Source: Anaerolineae bacterium (GTDB lineage: Bacteria > Chloroflexota > Anaerolineae > 4572-78 > J111). Taken from it: DNA of 64,000 nt. The position numbers were made by a program, and so were the translations under genes. A model generated the notes under the pieces. That model worked only from the letters and a program-made list of their open reading frames with translations. It did no database searches and was not told the origin of the DNA. The stretch spans positions 240,797 to 304,796 of the forward strand of contig JAHDWA010000004.1 in assembly GCA_023382535.1 (NCBI GenBank), given 5' to 3'. This document shows, piece after piece, positions 19,330-27,910 of this stretch; the first letter of the stretch is position 1; each line of letters begins with the position of its first letter.

Positions 19330-20733
19330 ATGTCAGAAATAAAGGGCCAGGTTCTGGTGGTGGACGATAACCGCATGAACCGCATGAAGTTATCGCACAG
19401 CCTGGAACAGCAAGGTTATACGGTCGCTCTGGCCGAAAATGGCCGGCAGGCCCTGCACATGCTCCAGGAACAATCGTTTGATGTGGTGCTGTTAGACATT
19501 GTTATGCCGGAAATGGATGGCTACGAAGTGTTGGCCCAGATGAAGGCCGACGCCGGGTTGCGAAATATCCCTGTCATCGTCATTTCAGCGCTGGACGAGC
19601 TGGACAGCGCCGTGCGTTGTATTGAAATGGGGGCCGAGGACTATCTACCCAAGCAGTTCAACCCAGTCTTTCTAAAGGCCAGGCTTGACGCCAGTTTGAG
19701 AAGGAAGAAACTGCGTGACCTGGAACAAGCCTATCTGCGGCAGGAAGTCATGCTGCGCCAGAGCGAAAAGCTGGCCACCCTCGGTAGATTGAGCGCGGGC
19801 ATGGCCCACGAATTGAACAATCCGGCTGCTGCGGCCCAGCGGGGAGTCGAGCAAATACGTTCGGCTTTTGAGCAGCATCTAAATGCTCACCTGACGCTGG
19901 ATGGAGCCAATCTTTCGACCACCCAGGCGGCTGCTTTGCGAGAACTTTTCTGGGTCATCTGGACGTGCAAAGACCGCATGAGCGCGCTGGACGCCATTAC
20001 CCAGAGTGACCGTGAAGCTGAATTGGAGCAGTGGTTGGAAGAGAACGGAGTTGAGGAGGCGTGGGATTTAGCCCCGGCTCTGGTAACCATGGGCTACAGC
20101 GTGGACGAACTGGCCCGGCTGCAGGCAGACTTCACCGCCGCACAGCTCCCGGTCGTCCTGACCTGGCTGGTCAGCGGGTTTACCATTTTTAATGTCCTCG
20201 ACGAAATCGGTGAGGGGACCCGGCGTATTTCCGAAATTGTCAAGGCCCTCAAGACCTACACCTATCTCGACCAAGCCCCCGTTCAAAATGTAGATGTCCA
20301 CACCGGGTTGGAAAACACGCTGGTGATGTTCCGCAGCCGGCTGAAGCAGGGTGTCATTGTCCATCGCTACTATGCCCAGGACCTGCCGCTGATTGAAGCT
20401 TACGGAAGTGAGTTAAACCAGGTTTGGACCAACATTATTGACAATGCGATCGCGGCGATGAATGGCAAGGGGGAAATCAGCCTGCATACTCGACGGGAAG
20501 GAAACTGGGTCGTCGTAGAAATAAGCGACAACGGACCAGGTATTCCCAAAGAGATCCAATCCCAAATATTTGACCCTTTCTTTACCACTAAACCCCCGGG
20601 AGAGGGCACCGGCCTGGGGCTTAATATCAGCCATAACATCATTGTGCAAAAACATAAGGGCGAGATCAGCGTAACTTCAGAGCCAGGTAAGACCTGTTTT
20701 CAGGTCAAACTACCGTTGACTTATGACAGATAA
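19330..20733 (+). CDS. response regulator-histidine kinase (REC-HisKA-HATPase)
   Basis: This 467-residue protein has an N-terminal receiver with phospho-Asp in VVLLDIVMPEMDG. The usual 'KP' of receivers is KQ here, in YLPKQFNP. A coiled linker follows, then a kinase domain with the His box LSAGMAHELNNPAAAAQRG (about residue 159) and an ATPase domain with NIIDNAIAAM, DNGPGIP and GTGLGLNIS. Its domain order suits a protein that receives a phosphate from the upstream hybrid kinase and passes it on. It starts 9 bp after the hybrid kinase with AAGGAA as ribosome-binding site. It is followed by the REC-reductase gene 15 bp later. Confidence 0.92.
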   Translation: MSEIKGQVLVVDDNRMNRMKLSHSLEQQGYTVALAENGRQALHMLQEQSFDVVLLDIVMPEMDGYEVLAQMKADAGLRNIPVIVISALDELDSAVRCIEMGAEDYLPKQFNPVFLKARLDASLRRKKLRDLEQAYLRQEVMLRQSEKLATLGRLSAGMAHELNNPAAAAQRGVEQIRSAFEQHLNAHLTLDGANLSTTQAAALRELFWVIWTCKDRMSALDAITQSDREAELEQWLEENGVEEAWDLAPALVTMGYSVDELARLQADFTAAQLPVVLTWLVSGFTIFNVLDEIGEGTRRISEIVKALKTYTYLDQAPVQNVDVHTGLENTLVMFRSRLKQGVIVHRYYAQDLPLIEAYGSELNQVWTNIIDNAIAAMNGKGEISLHTRREGNWVVVEISDNGPGIPKEIQSQIFDPFFTTKPPGEGTGLGLNISHNIIVQKHKGEISVTSEPGKTCFQVKLPLTYDR

Positions 20734-20748
20734 GGAGATTATGATTCT

Positions 20749-22410
20749 ATGGCTGAACCTGTCATCTTAACTGTTGATGACGAGCCCCAGGTACTCAACG
20801 CCGTTAACCGGGATTTGCGCCAGCACTATCGCGGCGACTACCGGATTATAAAAGCCGGCTCCGGGGCGGAAGCGATGGAAGCAGTCCGGCAGCTCAAGCA
20901 GCGGAATACACCCCTGGCTCTCTTTCTGGTTGACCAGCGTATGCCCGGCATGTCCGGCATCGAGTTCCTGGCCGAGGCCCGCAGTTATTATCCTGAAGCA
21001 CGGAAAGTCCTCCTGACCGCCTACGCTGACACTGCGGCGGCCATTGCCAGTATTAACTCTATTGGCCTGGACTACTACCTGATGAAACCGTGGGACCCGC
21101 CGGAGCAGAACCTTTACCCCGTTCTCGACGACCTGCTCGACGACTGGGCCGCTTCGGTGCCTCTGCCCTACGAGGGCATCCGTGTGGCCGGTACCCTGTG
21201 GTCGGCTGCCTGTCACAACGTCAAGGATTTCTTGGCCCGTAACCGCATTCCCTACCAGTGGTTGGACATTGAAAACGACGCCGAAGCCAGGACCCTGGTG
21301 GCAGCTATCAATCAGGAAGACCGCCGCCTGCCGGTCGTCTTCTTCCCGGACGGCACTATCTTGATTGAGCCGGAGCAGCGGACCCTGGCCGGTAAAATCG
21401 GCATGAATACCCAGGCAGCCCAGCCTTTTTACGACCTGATTATTGTGGGTGGTGGCCCGGCGGGGTTGGGCGCAGCCGTTTATAGCGCCTCGGAAGGCCT
21501 GCGTACGTTGATGATTGAGCAAGCGGCGACCGGGGGCCAGGCCGGTACCAGTTCTAAAATCGAGAACTACCTGGGTTTCCCCAAGGGCTTAAGCGGAGCG
21601 GACCTGGCTCGTCGAGCCGAAGCCCAGGCGAGGCGCTTTGGCGCAGAAATCCTGGCTCCCCAGGAGGTGATTAGGGTCCGGGTGGAAGATCCGTACCGTA
21701 TTGTCCAGTTACAGGATGGTACGGAGTTGAACTGCCATACCCTGCTGATTGCCACCGGCGCAACTGTCCAAAACCTCCAGGTTCCGGGTGCTGAGCCGCT
21801 CACCGGGGCCGGCATTTATTATGGGGCGGCCGTCACCGAAGCGACGCACTACTGCGGTCAGCATGTCTACGTAGTGGGTGGGGCCAACTCGGCCGGGCAG
21901 GGAGCGATGTTCTTCGCCCGCTATGCCAGCCAGGTCACGATGCTGGTTCGGAGCAGCGCGTTGGAGAAAGGTATGTCCCGGTATCTGGTAGACCAGATCT
22001 ACGGCCAGGATAATATTGACGTGCGTCTGGGAACGGTAGTCGCTGAGGTCCACGGTACAGGCCGCCTGGAGGCAATTACCCTCCAGAACACCGACACCGG
22101 CCAGATGGAAACGGTACCAGCAGCAGCCCTGTTTGTCTTTATTGGCGCAGTGCCTCATACGGATCTGGTGGCCGGTGTAGTGGAACGCAACGCGGCTGGC
22201 TTTATCCTGACCGGGACAGACCTGATGCGGAATGGTCAGCGGCCAAAAGGCTGGACGTTGAAACGAGACCCCTTTATCCTGGAAACAAACGTGCCCGGCA
22301 TTTTCGCCGCCGGCGATGTGCGCCAGGGGGCCGTTCGTCGCGTAGCTTCGGCTGTTGGCGAAGGCGCCATCACCGTCGGCCTGGTTCACCAGTATTTAAA
22401 GACAGTCTGA
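20749..22410 (+). CDS. response regulator fused to thioredoxin-reductase-like flavoprotein
   Basis: This 553-residue protein has a receiver (about residues 1-125; phospho-Asp in LFLVDQRMPGM), a small thioredoxin/glutaredoxin-like domain (about 140-215, WSAACHNVKDFL) and a TrxR-type FAD/NAD domain (about 225-553). GGGPAGLGAAVY binds FAD, YVVGGANSAGQGA binds the nicotinamide cofactor, and IFAAGDVRQG is the C-terminal flavin motif. The redox CxxC of classic thioredoxin reductase is not present in the expected place (GAAVTEATHYCG), and the Trx-like domain keeps only one Cys. It may therefore be a redox or NAD(P)H sensor-effector rather than a true disulfide reductase. ATG at 20749 is in frame with the receiver. 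Confidence 0.9.
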   Translation: MAEPVILTVDDEPQVLNAVNRDLRQHYRGDYRIIKAGSGAEAMEAVRQLKQRNTPLALFLVDQRMPGMSGIEFLAEARSYYPEARKVLLTAYADTAAAIASINSIGLDYYLMKPWDPPEQNLYPVLDDLLDDWAASVPLPYEGIRVAGTLWSAACHNVKDFLARNRIPYQWLDIENDAEARTLVAAINQEDRRLPVVFFPDGTILIEPEQRTLAGKIGMNTQAAQPFYDLIIVGGGPAGLGAAVYSASEGLRTLMIEQAATGGQAGTSSKIENYLGFPKGLSGADLARRAEAQARRFGAEILAPQEVIRVRVEDPYRIVQLQDGTELNCHTLLIATGATVQNLQVPGAEPLTGAGIYYGAAVTEATHYCGQHVYVVGGANSAGQGAMFFARYASQVTMLVRSSALEKGMSRYLVDQIYGQDNIDVRLGTVVAEVHGTGRLEAITLQNTDTGQMETVPAAALFVFIGAVPHTDLVAGVVERNAAGFILTGTDLMRNGQRPKGWTLKRDPFILETNVPGIFAAGDVRQGAVRRVASAVGEGAITVGLVHQYLKTV

Positions 22411-22501
22411 TTAGTTATACAGTTTAGCTAACAGTGGTCCCAGCCCCATGAGGCTGAAGCCCAAGACAGAAGCAGCATCATTCCCAGACAGGTACCGATC
22501 C

Positions 22502-22804
22502 TCAGGACCTCCCCTTTCTTTTAATCATCAGCCATCGTTGCCCAGGCTCCGGCCGCCAGGCAGGCAAGCTGTCTAAAGCGGGGTGATTGCTCAGCGCGGT
22601 TAGCCCCGTTCCATCGGCGTTCATTACCGAGATTTCGCCGTTGACACCGGACGAGCGTCCCCGGCTGGAATAAAACGCCAAACGTGTGCCATCGGGCGAC
22701 CAGGTTAGGTCGCTGGCCGCGAGGCGCCGTAATGAACGCTGATCGGAGCCATCGGCCTTCATCAGGAAAAGCTGCGCCTGGCCATCCACGGGGAGTCATA
22801 AACA
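22502..22804 (-). pseudogene. TolB/WD40-like beta-propeller fragment
   Basis: About 95 residues read as two PD40-type propeller blades: LFLMKADGSDQRSLRRL, then DLTWSPDGTRLAFYSSRG and ISVMNADGTGLTALSNHP. Such blades normally occur in proteins of 300 residues or more with a signal peptide. Here the frame is closed just upstream by a TGA next to the GTG (about 22,787-22,792) and no start region or other blades are found. The best reading is a leftover of a longer gene. Expression as a small protein cannot be excluded. Confidence 0.6.
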
Positions 22805-22850
22805 TCAGGTTAGGGGTGAAACAGCAAAAGTAACACCCCTAAAGATTTGC

Positions 22851-23915
22851 TTAACGACCCATAGGGGCAGGCAGAGGAACCCTTAACTTTTCCGACCAGG
22901 GCTGTAGGCTCGGCAGGATCGCGGGATACAAGACAACGCCTTGCTCAAGCTGCTCGGCCCGCAGCCGGAGCGCCCGGCTCCCTGGCAGGCGGACCGGCGG
23001 GCTGCCCGGTTTGGGTGTGTTGCTGCGACAAGCCTCAGCCAACCATTCTGTTTCCCTGAGGAAGTTTTCTCGCCCCCCAAAAGCGGCCGGGTCCATCACT
23101 TGCAGCAACACCGAAGCCCCCCATCGCTGCGGCTGCTCCGAGCGGCCATGCCCCGCCAGCGCCGAAGTCAGCGCTTCGACCAAAAGACCCAAAGCGAAGC
23201 CTTTATAGCCCAGATCAGTTGCCCCAAGCGGTAGGATAGAACCGGGCGGGTCGGTAAACAGATCAGCGGGATTATCACTCACCTTGCCCTGGTTATCCAA
23301 AAGCCAGGGGCCGGGAAGGGGCTGTCCGGTCTGCTGTAATCGCCCGACAAGGCTCAGACTCGTCGTGGACATACTAATATCGAGGATAATCGGTTCACCC
23401 AGGGTGGGTATCCCGGCTGCCAGCGGATTAGGAGTATACAGCGGCTGAATACCCCCAAAGGGGGCGACTGCTTTACCGGCAGGATCGGATGAAAGCAGGA
23501 GGATGAGCAAGCCCTGATCGGTGGCTCTTTTAAGATAAGCCGCCAAACAGGCGATGTGATGGCTCTGCTGGATTGCCACCGTAACTACAGGATGAAGCTT
23601 AACTCGCTCACAGGCCAGGTCTATGGCTTTGACTACCAGCCAGGGACCGGGCAGGTAGCAGCCATGCCAGGTGACGGCTGCGCCCCGATCGGCAATAATT
23701 TCAGGCTCGCCGGTGGTGGTCATCGAGCCTGCTTCCAATTCCCGGAGATAGGCAGCGAGGAGTTGCAGGCCGTGGGTAGAATGCCCCAGCAGATCACCTT
23801 CTACCAGAATTTCAGCAACGGTGTCAGCGCGCTCCGGGGCAAGCCCGGCCCCTTGTAATAGCTCGCTGGACCACTTTATTAAATCTGCGGCGGCATAGCG
23901 CTCTGAATGAGTCAA
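22851..23915 (-). CDS. Ldh-family (malate/L-lactate/ureidoglycolate type) NAD(P) oxidoreductase
   Basis: This 354-residue protein belongs to the LDH2/MDH2 family of NAD(P)-dependent 2-hydroxyacid dehydrogenases. The N-terminal helix pair with GDLLGHSTHGLQLLAAYL (about residues 50-67) contains the active-site His, and VTVAIQQSHHIACLAAYLKR is the second family signature. The C-terminal GYKGFALGLLVEAL is also typical. The substrate (malate, lactate, ureidoglycolate, sulfolactate) cannot be fixed by eye. It is monocistronic or co-transcribed with the iron alcohol dehydrogenase upstream, 72 bp away. Confidence 0.85.
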   Translation of the reverse strand: MTHSERYAAADLIKWSSELLQGAGLAPERADTVAEILVEGDLLGHSTHGLQLLAAYLRELEAGSMTTTGEPEIIADRGAAVTWHGCYLPGPWLVVKAIDLACERVKLHPVVTVAIQQSHHIACLAAYLKRATDQGLLILLLSSDPAGKAVAPFGGIQPLYTPNPLAAGIPTLGEPIILDISMSTTSLSLVGRLQQTGQPLPGPWLLDNQGKVSDNPADLFTDPPGSILPLGATDLGYKGFALGLLVEALTSALAGHGRSEQPQRWGASVLLQVMDPAAFGGRENFLRETEWLAEACRSNTPKPGSPPVRLPGSRALRLRAEQLEQGVVLYPAILPSLQPWSEKLRVPLPAPMGR

Positions 23916-23987
23916 AAGAATATCCCTTTCTTGAAGCCTCTGGATTTCTCGTTTGCTAATGGTTTCGCTGTTATCTGCTGAAGTTGT

Positions 23988-25265
23988 TTACCAACAGGTC
24001 AGCGAATCTAGAAAAAGCTGTTTGAGATCTTCAGCACTGGCCGGGCGAGGGGATAACTTGGTCACGCGATGCTGAGGCAGCGTCCCAGCCACTAACTGCT
24101 CTACGTCCTCTGGCCCAAAACCAACTGCGCTTAATCCGTTGGGCATCCCCGTCCGGCGCATCAAATCAATCACCGCCCCAGCCAGCAATTCGCCAGCCTG
24201 AGCCGGATCGGCCTGGGCCACGTTTACCCCCATTAACCGGGCTGCGTCCAGGTGGCGCTGCGGGTTCACCGGCGCGGTAAACCGGAAGACGGCCGGCGCA
24301 TTCAAAATGACCGACATCCCGTGCGGAATGATGGGATGAGCGGAGGTGTAGCCTTCCGGTTTGAAAGCGCGGACCATCCCCGAGACCGGGTAGGACATGC
24401 CGTGCGGCAGATGCACCCCGGCATTCCCAAAACCAACCCCGGCAAAGGCCGCCGCGAGGAGCATCTGCCCGCGCGCCTCGTCGTCTTCAGGATCGTCAAT
24501 GGCCCGGATCAGGTTTTGGGCGACGATTTCAATGGCCCGCGCCGCCCAGATATCGCTGACAGGATTGGAACCCTGGTAGGCCGGCCGCAGGCTGAGTTGT
24601 TCGGGCGCGGGTCGCTGGTTATACGGCAGCGCGGTCATCGACTCCAGGGCGTGGCTGAGCACATCCAGCCCGCTGCACGCGGCCACCATCTTGGGCAAGG
24701 TGCGGGTGTTATCGGGATCAATGATGCCCATGACCGGGCGCAGGGCGCGATGGGCAATCCCGGTTTTGGCGTGCATTTCCAGGAAATCAAAGATGGTTAC
24801 TCCGGTCGTTTCGCTGCCGGTGCCGGCCGTAGTCGGCACGGCAATCAACGGTTTCAGGCGTCCGGGCAACGGCCGCCCCTGGCCAATCGGGGGGTTGACA
24901 TAGGTCAGGAAATCAGCCGGGTAGGTGGCGTATAAGTTGGCGGCTTTGGCCGTGTCCATACTGGAGCCACCGCCAACGGCGACATAGCCATCAAATTGTC
25001 CCTCCGTGGCGAATTGAATCGCCTCTTTGAATGAGACATCGGTTGGCTCGACCCGCACTTGGTCGAAAAGAACAGCGTCAAGGCCCTCCGCCCGCAAGGC
25101 CGCGAGAGTCACAGCGACCGGCTCCAGGTGGGCCAGGTTTGGATCGGTCACGACCATGACCCGTCGGGCGCCAAACTGTTTCATATCATAGCCGACTTCG
25201 CGGGTTGCGCCGGAGCCGAATTTGATACTGGACGTATCCATGGTAAATATGGTTTCAAACGTCAT
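23988..25265 (-). CDS. iron-dependent alcohol dehydrogenase, hydroxyacid-oxoacid transhydrogenase-like
   Basis: This 425-residue group III alcohol dehydrogenase opens ETIFTMDTSSIKFGSGATRE and continues with GYDMKQFGARRVMVVTDPNL, a pattern close to hydroxyacid-oxoacid transhydrogenase (ADHFE1-type). The cofactor loop GGGSSMDTAKA and the threonine-rich PTTAGTGSETTG are present. Metal ligands are plausible in AACSGLDVLSHALES and GVHLPHGMSYP. The enzyme would interconvert 4-hydroxybutyrate and succinic semialdehyde with 2-oxoglutarate if it is a true HOT; a general alcohol dehydrogenase is the alternative. The neighbour Ldh-type enzyme also handles hydroxyacids. Confidence 0.83.
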   Translation of the reverse strand: MTFETIFTMDTSSIKFGSGATREVGYDMKQFGARRVMVVTDPNLAHLEPVAVTLAALRAEGLDAVLFDQVRVEPTDVSFKEAIQFATEGQFDGYVAVGGGSSMDTAKAANLYATYPADFLTYVNPPIGQGRPLPGRLKPLIAVPTTAGTGSETTGVTIFDFLEMHAKTGIAHRALRPVMGIIDPDNTRTLPKMVAACSGLDVLSHALESMTALPYNQRPAPEQLSLRPAYQGSNPVSDIWAARAIEIVAQNLIRAIDDPEDDEARGQMLLAAAFAGVGFGNAGVHLPHGMSYPVSGMVRAFKPEGYTSAHPIIPHGMSVILNAPAVFRFTAPVNPQRHLDAARLMGVNVAQADPAQAGELLAGAVIDLMRRTGMPNGLSAVGFGPEDVEQLVAGTLPQHRVTKLSPRPASAEDLKQLFLDSLTCW

Positions 25266-25537
25266 TGTTTTTTACCTGCCTGTGAATGGATTGGGAAATA
25301 TAAAACACTCCGGCACAGTAAACTCAGCGGGGTGAGTTCCATTCGCTTGACTCTTTCTGCCCTGAGATGTCTGCCTTCGCCCGAATCCTAACGTCATCTG
25401 CCCCATTACGCAAATTATCTTAGCTACGCGGATAACTTGACCCACTTTTTCGCTTCGTAACGCTGCCCGTAACGATCCGTAGATACCTGTCGGCTAAACT
25501 AAAGGCAGTAACATTATTGTCAGAAAGGATCATCCGT

Positions 25538-26353
25538 ATGAGAAAGATGCTTGGCTTTTTGTTCGGCCTGCTAATGAGCCTCTGGTTAGGGGTCTCCCTG
25601 GCTATGGCCCAATCCGGTTACCCCCAACCCACCGACGCCTACATCAATGACTTTGCTCATCTGTTGAACGAGAGTGATGCAGCCCCTATCACTAAATTGC
25701 TGAGTGAACTTAAACGCCAAAGAGGCATCGAAGCGACAGTCGTCACCCTCAACTCAATGCACGATTATCCCACCGGCGATGAAACTATCGAGGTCTTCGC
25801 CGCCCACCTGTTCAACACCTGGGGCATTGGCGACAAGGCCAATCACAAAGGGGTGCTGATTTTGGTAGCGGTGCAGGATCGCAAAGTGCGGATTGAACTG
25901 GGGACCGGCTATGAAAGCCAGTATAATGACGAGATGCAGCAGATCATCAACGAGCACATGCTGCCGGCGTTCAAACAGGGTGATTACAGCCACGGTCTCT
26001 ACCAGGGGACCCGAGCGATTATAGCGACTCTGACCGGCGTTTGGCTGCCCGATGAGCGGCCGGTTCAATCAAGGGGTGGGGGCAGTAGTGTGCCGGTCGC
26101 GGAGGTCTCGCCGCGCCAACAGAGTGACACCCGGATGGGGACTTTTCTCTTCAGCGCCTTTGTGGTGATCGTCGGCTATCTGATTTTGGCGCACATTTTT
26201 GGTTGGCCGGTAGGGAACGGCCGGTCTGATGATGATGACAAGCACCCTTCATGGTCGTCTCGGTCCAGCAGCGGCCATTCCAGTAGCTCTTCCAGTAACA
26301 GTTCATTTGGCGGCGGCCGTTCGTCGGGCGGAGGGGCCAGCGGCAGTTGGTAG
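25538..26353 (+). CDS. TPM-domain protein with signal peptide and C-terminal membrane segment
   Basis: The start at 25538 has AGAAAGGA upstream and opens a clear signal peptide, MRKMLGFLFGLLMSLWLGVS, ending SLAMAQ. A TPM domain follows (about residues 30-180), with INDFAHLLNESD and GVLILVAVQDRKVRIELGTGYE as family signatures. A transmembrane helix lies near residue 205, and the tail is rich in Ser and Gly (SSRSSSGHSSSSSSNSS). TPM proteins of this layout (YgcG type) face the outside. Their biochemical role is unsettled; phosphatase activity was shown for a plant relative. It reaches to 5 bp of the convergent ABC gene. Confidence 0.82.
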   Translation: MRKMLGFLFGLLMSLWLGVSLAMAQSGYPQPTDAYINDFAHLLNESDAAPITKLLSELKRQRGIEATVVTLNSMHDYPTGDETIEVFAAHLFNTWGIGDKANHKGVLILVAVQDRKVRIELGTGYESQYNDEMQQIINEHMLPAFKQGDYSHGLYQGTRAIIATLTGVWLPDERPVQSRGGGSSVPVAEVSPRQQSDTRMGTFLFSAFVVIVGYLILAHIFGWPVGNGRSDDDDKHPSWSSRSSSGHSSSSSSNSSFGGGRSSGGGASGSW

Positions 26354-26357
26354 CGTT

Positions 26358-27098
26358 TTAATAAACCATTTCGCCGCGCACAAAGGCGGCGGTGCGCGGG
26401 TCGGAGGGCATTTCAAAAAAGGTGTGGGTAGCGGCAATTTCCACCAAGCGGCCTTCCAGGAGCAGGGCGGTGCGGTGGGCCAGCCGTTTGGCTTGAAAAA
26501 CGTTGTGCGTGACCAGTACCACCGTCGTGCCTTTCTGGCGATTTTCCTCGGCCACAATTTCCTCGATCAGCTTGACATTGTAAGGGTCAAGATTGGCGGT
26601 AGGTTCGTCCAGCAGCAGCACGATTGGCTGGATGACCAGAGCCCGGGCCAGGGCTACTCGTTGGGCTTCACCGCCGCTTAAGGTACGAGCTGACTGGTGG
26701 GCCAGTTTGCTCAGGCCAACCCGTTCCAGGGCCTCAGCCACGGCCTGGTCAATGATCCTCTTATCCTGACGGCGCACTTTCAGGCCATAAGCCACATTTG
26801 CGGCCACGGAGCGATTGAGCAACACTGGGGTTTGGAAGACGGTCGTCACCTGGCGGCGAGTCTCCAACGGCAGGGTGCTTCCGTTCAGGGAACTCTGTTC
26901 AAAGATCAGGTTGCCGCTGGTGGGCTGCTCCAAAAAGTTGAGGAGTCGCAATAAGGTGCTCTTCCCCGCACCGCTGGGGCCGACAATCGCCAGAATTTCA
27001 CCCTCATAAATCTCAAGCCGTTCTATCTGGATGATGGGGCGGCCGTTATAACTCTGGATCAAATTGTGAAGCTGATAGATTACCTGACCAGGCCTCAA
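26358..27098 (-). CDS. tupC: tungstate/molybdate ABC transporter ATP-binding protein
   Basis: This 246-residue ABC ATPase carries Walker A GPSGAGKST (about residue 38), signature LSGGEAQRVALARAL and Walker B VLLLDEPTANLD. The size and the operon order (binding protein, permease, ATPase) fit a tungstate (Tup) or molybdate system. It powers uptake of the oxyanion. The gene is 11 bp after the permease gene and is the last of the operon. Assignment to tungstate rather than molybdate rests on the binding protein. Confidence 0.87.
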   Translation of the reverse strand: MRPGQVIYQLHNLIQSYNGRPIIQIERLEIYEGEILAIVGPSGAGKSTLLRLLNFLEQPTSGNLIFEQSSLNGSTLPLETRRQVTTVFQTPVLLNRSVAANVAYGLKVRRQDKRIIDQAVAEALERVGLSKLAHQSARTLSGGEAQRVALARALVIQPIVLLLDEPTANLDPYNVKLIEEIVAEENRQKGTTVVLVTHNVFQAKRLAHRTALLLEGRLVEIAATHTFFEMPSDPRTAAFVRGEMVY

Positions 27099-27109
27099 AT
27101 TGTTACCTG

Positions 27110-27808
27110 CTACCTGTTAATATCCCGACCTTGCAAGTGGGTCATCATAAAATTTGTACAGAAAGACAGAATGAGCAAAATAATGCCCAGAGCAATTGCC
27201 AGATCGAAATTGCCTTTCTGCGTTTCCAGAATAATCGCGCTGGTCAGGGTGCGCGTCTTCCCGGCGATATTGCCGCCGGTCAACATGACCGCGCCTACCT
27301 CGGAAATGACCGCCCCAAAGCCGGCCGCCATCGAGACGATCACGCCCACCCGGGCTTCCAGCAAAATAGCTACGGTTGCCTGCCAATCGGTAGCGCCCAA
27401 CGCCCGTAACTGCTGCCGCAGGTTAGGATTGACACTCATCACCGCCGCCATGGTAAACCCGGCCACCAGGGGAAAAGCGATGATGGTTTGGGCCACGCTC
27501 ATGGCCCTTGGCGTAAACAGCCACCCCAGCGGGCCGAAGGGGCCGCTGCGAGAGAACATCAAGTAGACAAACAGCCCGATGACCACCGGCGGAAAGCCCA
27601 TCCCCGTGTAAAGCAGGGCCATCACCAGCCGCCGCCCGGGGAAGCGCTTCAACCCCAGGAACGCACCCAGGGGAATGCCTACCAGGGAACTGCACAACAG
27701 CGATACTCCGGCGATCAGCAGCGATAACCAGATGACTTCATACAGCGCCGGGCTGAACCCGAAGATCAGTTCAAAAGCCTGAATAAATCCTTGAAATAGA
27801 TCGTTCAT
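27110..27808 (-). CDS. tupB: tungstate/molybdate ABC transporter permease
   Basis: This 232-residue permease has five or six membrane segments. The EAA-like coupling loop is visible in LRALGATDWQATVAILLEAR (about residues 135-155). TLTSAIILETQKGNFDLAIALG near the C-terminus fits the TupB type. It forms the channel with the ATPase encoded downstream. Between it and the upstream binding-protein gene lies a long imperfect inverted repeat (27,821-27,892) that may lower its expression relative to the binding protein. Confidence 0.87.
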   Translation of the reverse strand: MNDLFQGFIQAFELIFGFSPALYEVIWLSLLIAGVSLLCSSLVGIPLGAFLGLKRFPGRRLVMALLYTGMGFPPVVIGLFVYLMFSRSGPFGPLGWLFTPRAMSVAQTIIAFPLVAGFTMAAVMSVNPNLRQQLRALGATDWQATVAILLEARVGVIVSMAAGFGAVISEVGAVMLTGGNIAGKTRTLTSAIILETQKGNFDLAIALGIILLILSFCTNFMMTHLQGRDINR

Positions 27809-27820
27809 GGCCCTGTGGCG

Positions 27821-27892
27821 AGAATAGAAGATAGTAGATGGAAGATGATAAATCGCTATTTCTGAAAAAATCTATCCTCTATCTTCTATCCT
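27821..27892. repeat. polypurine/polypyrimidine inverted repeat in the tup operon
   Basis: The left arm at 27821-27841 (AGAATAGAAGATAGTAGATGG) is nearly the reverse complement of 27872-27892, so a stem of about 21 bp with a few mismatches can form. It is followed toward tupA by pyrimidine-rich tandem CTCTACC units. It lies between tupA and tupB and could act as an intercistronic mRNA stabiliser or attenuator. Confidence 0.6.
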
Positions 27893-27910
27893 CTACCCTC
27901 TACCCTCTAA

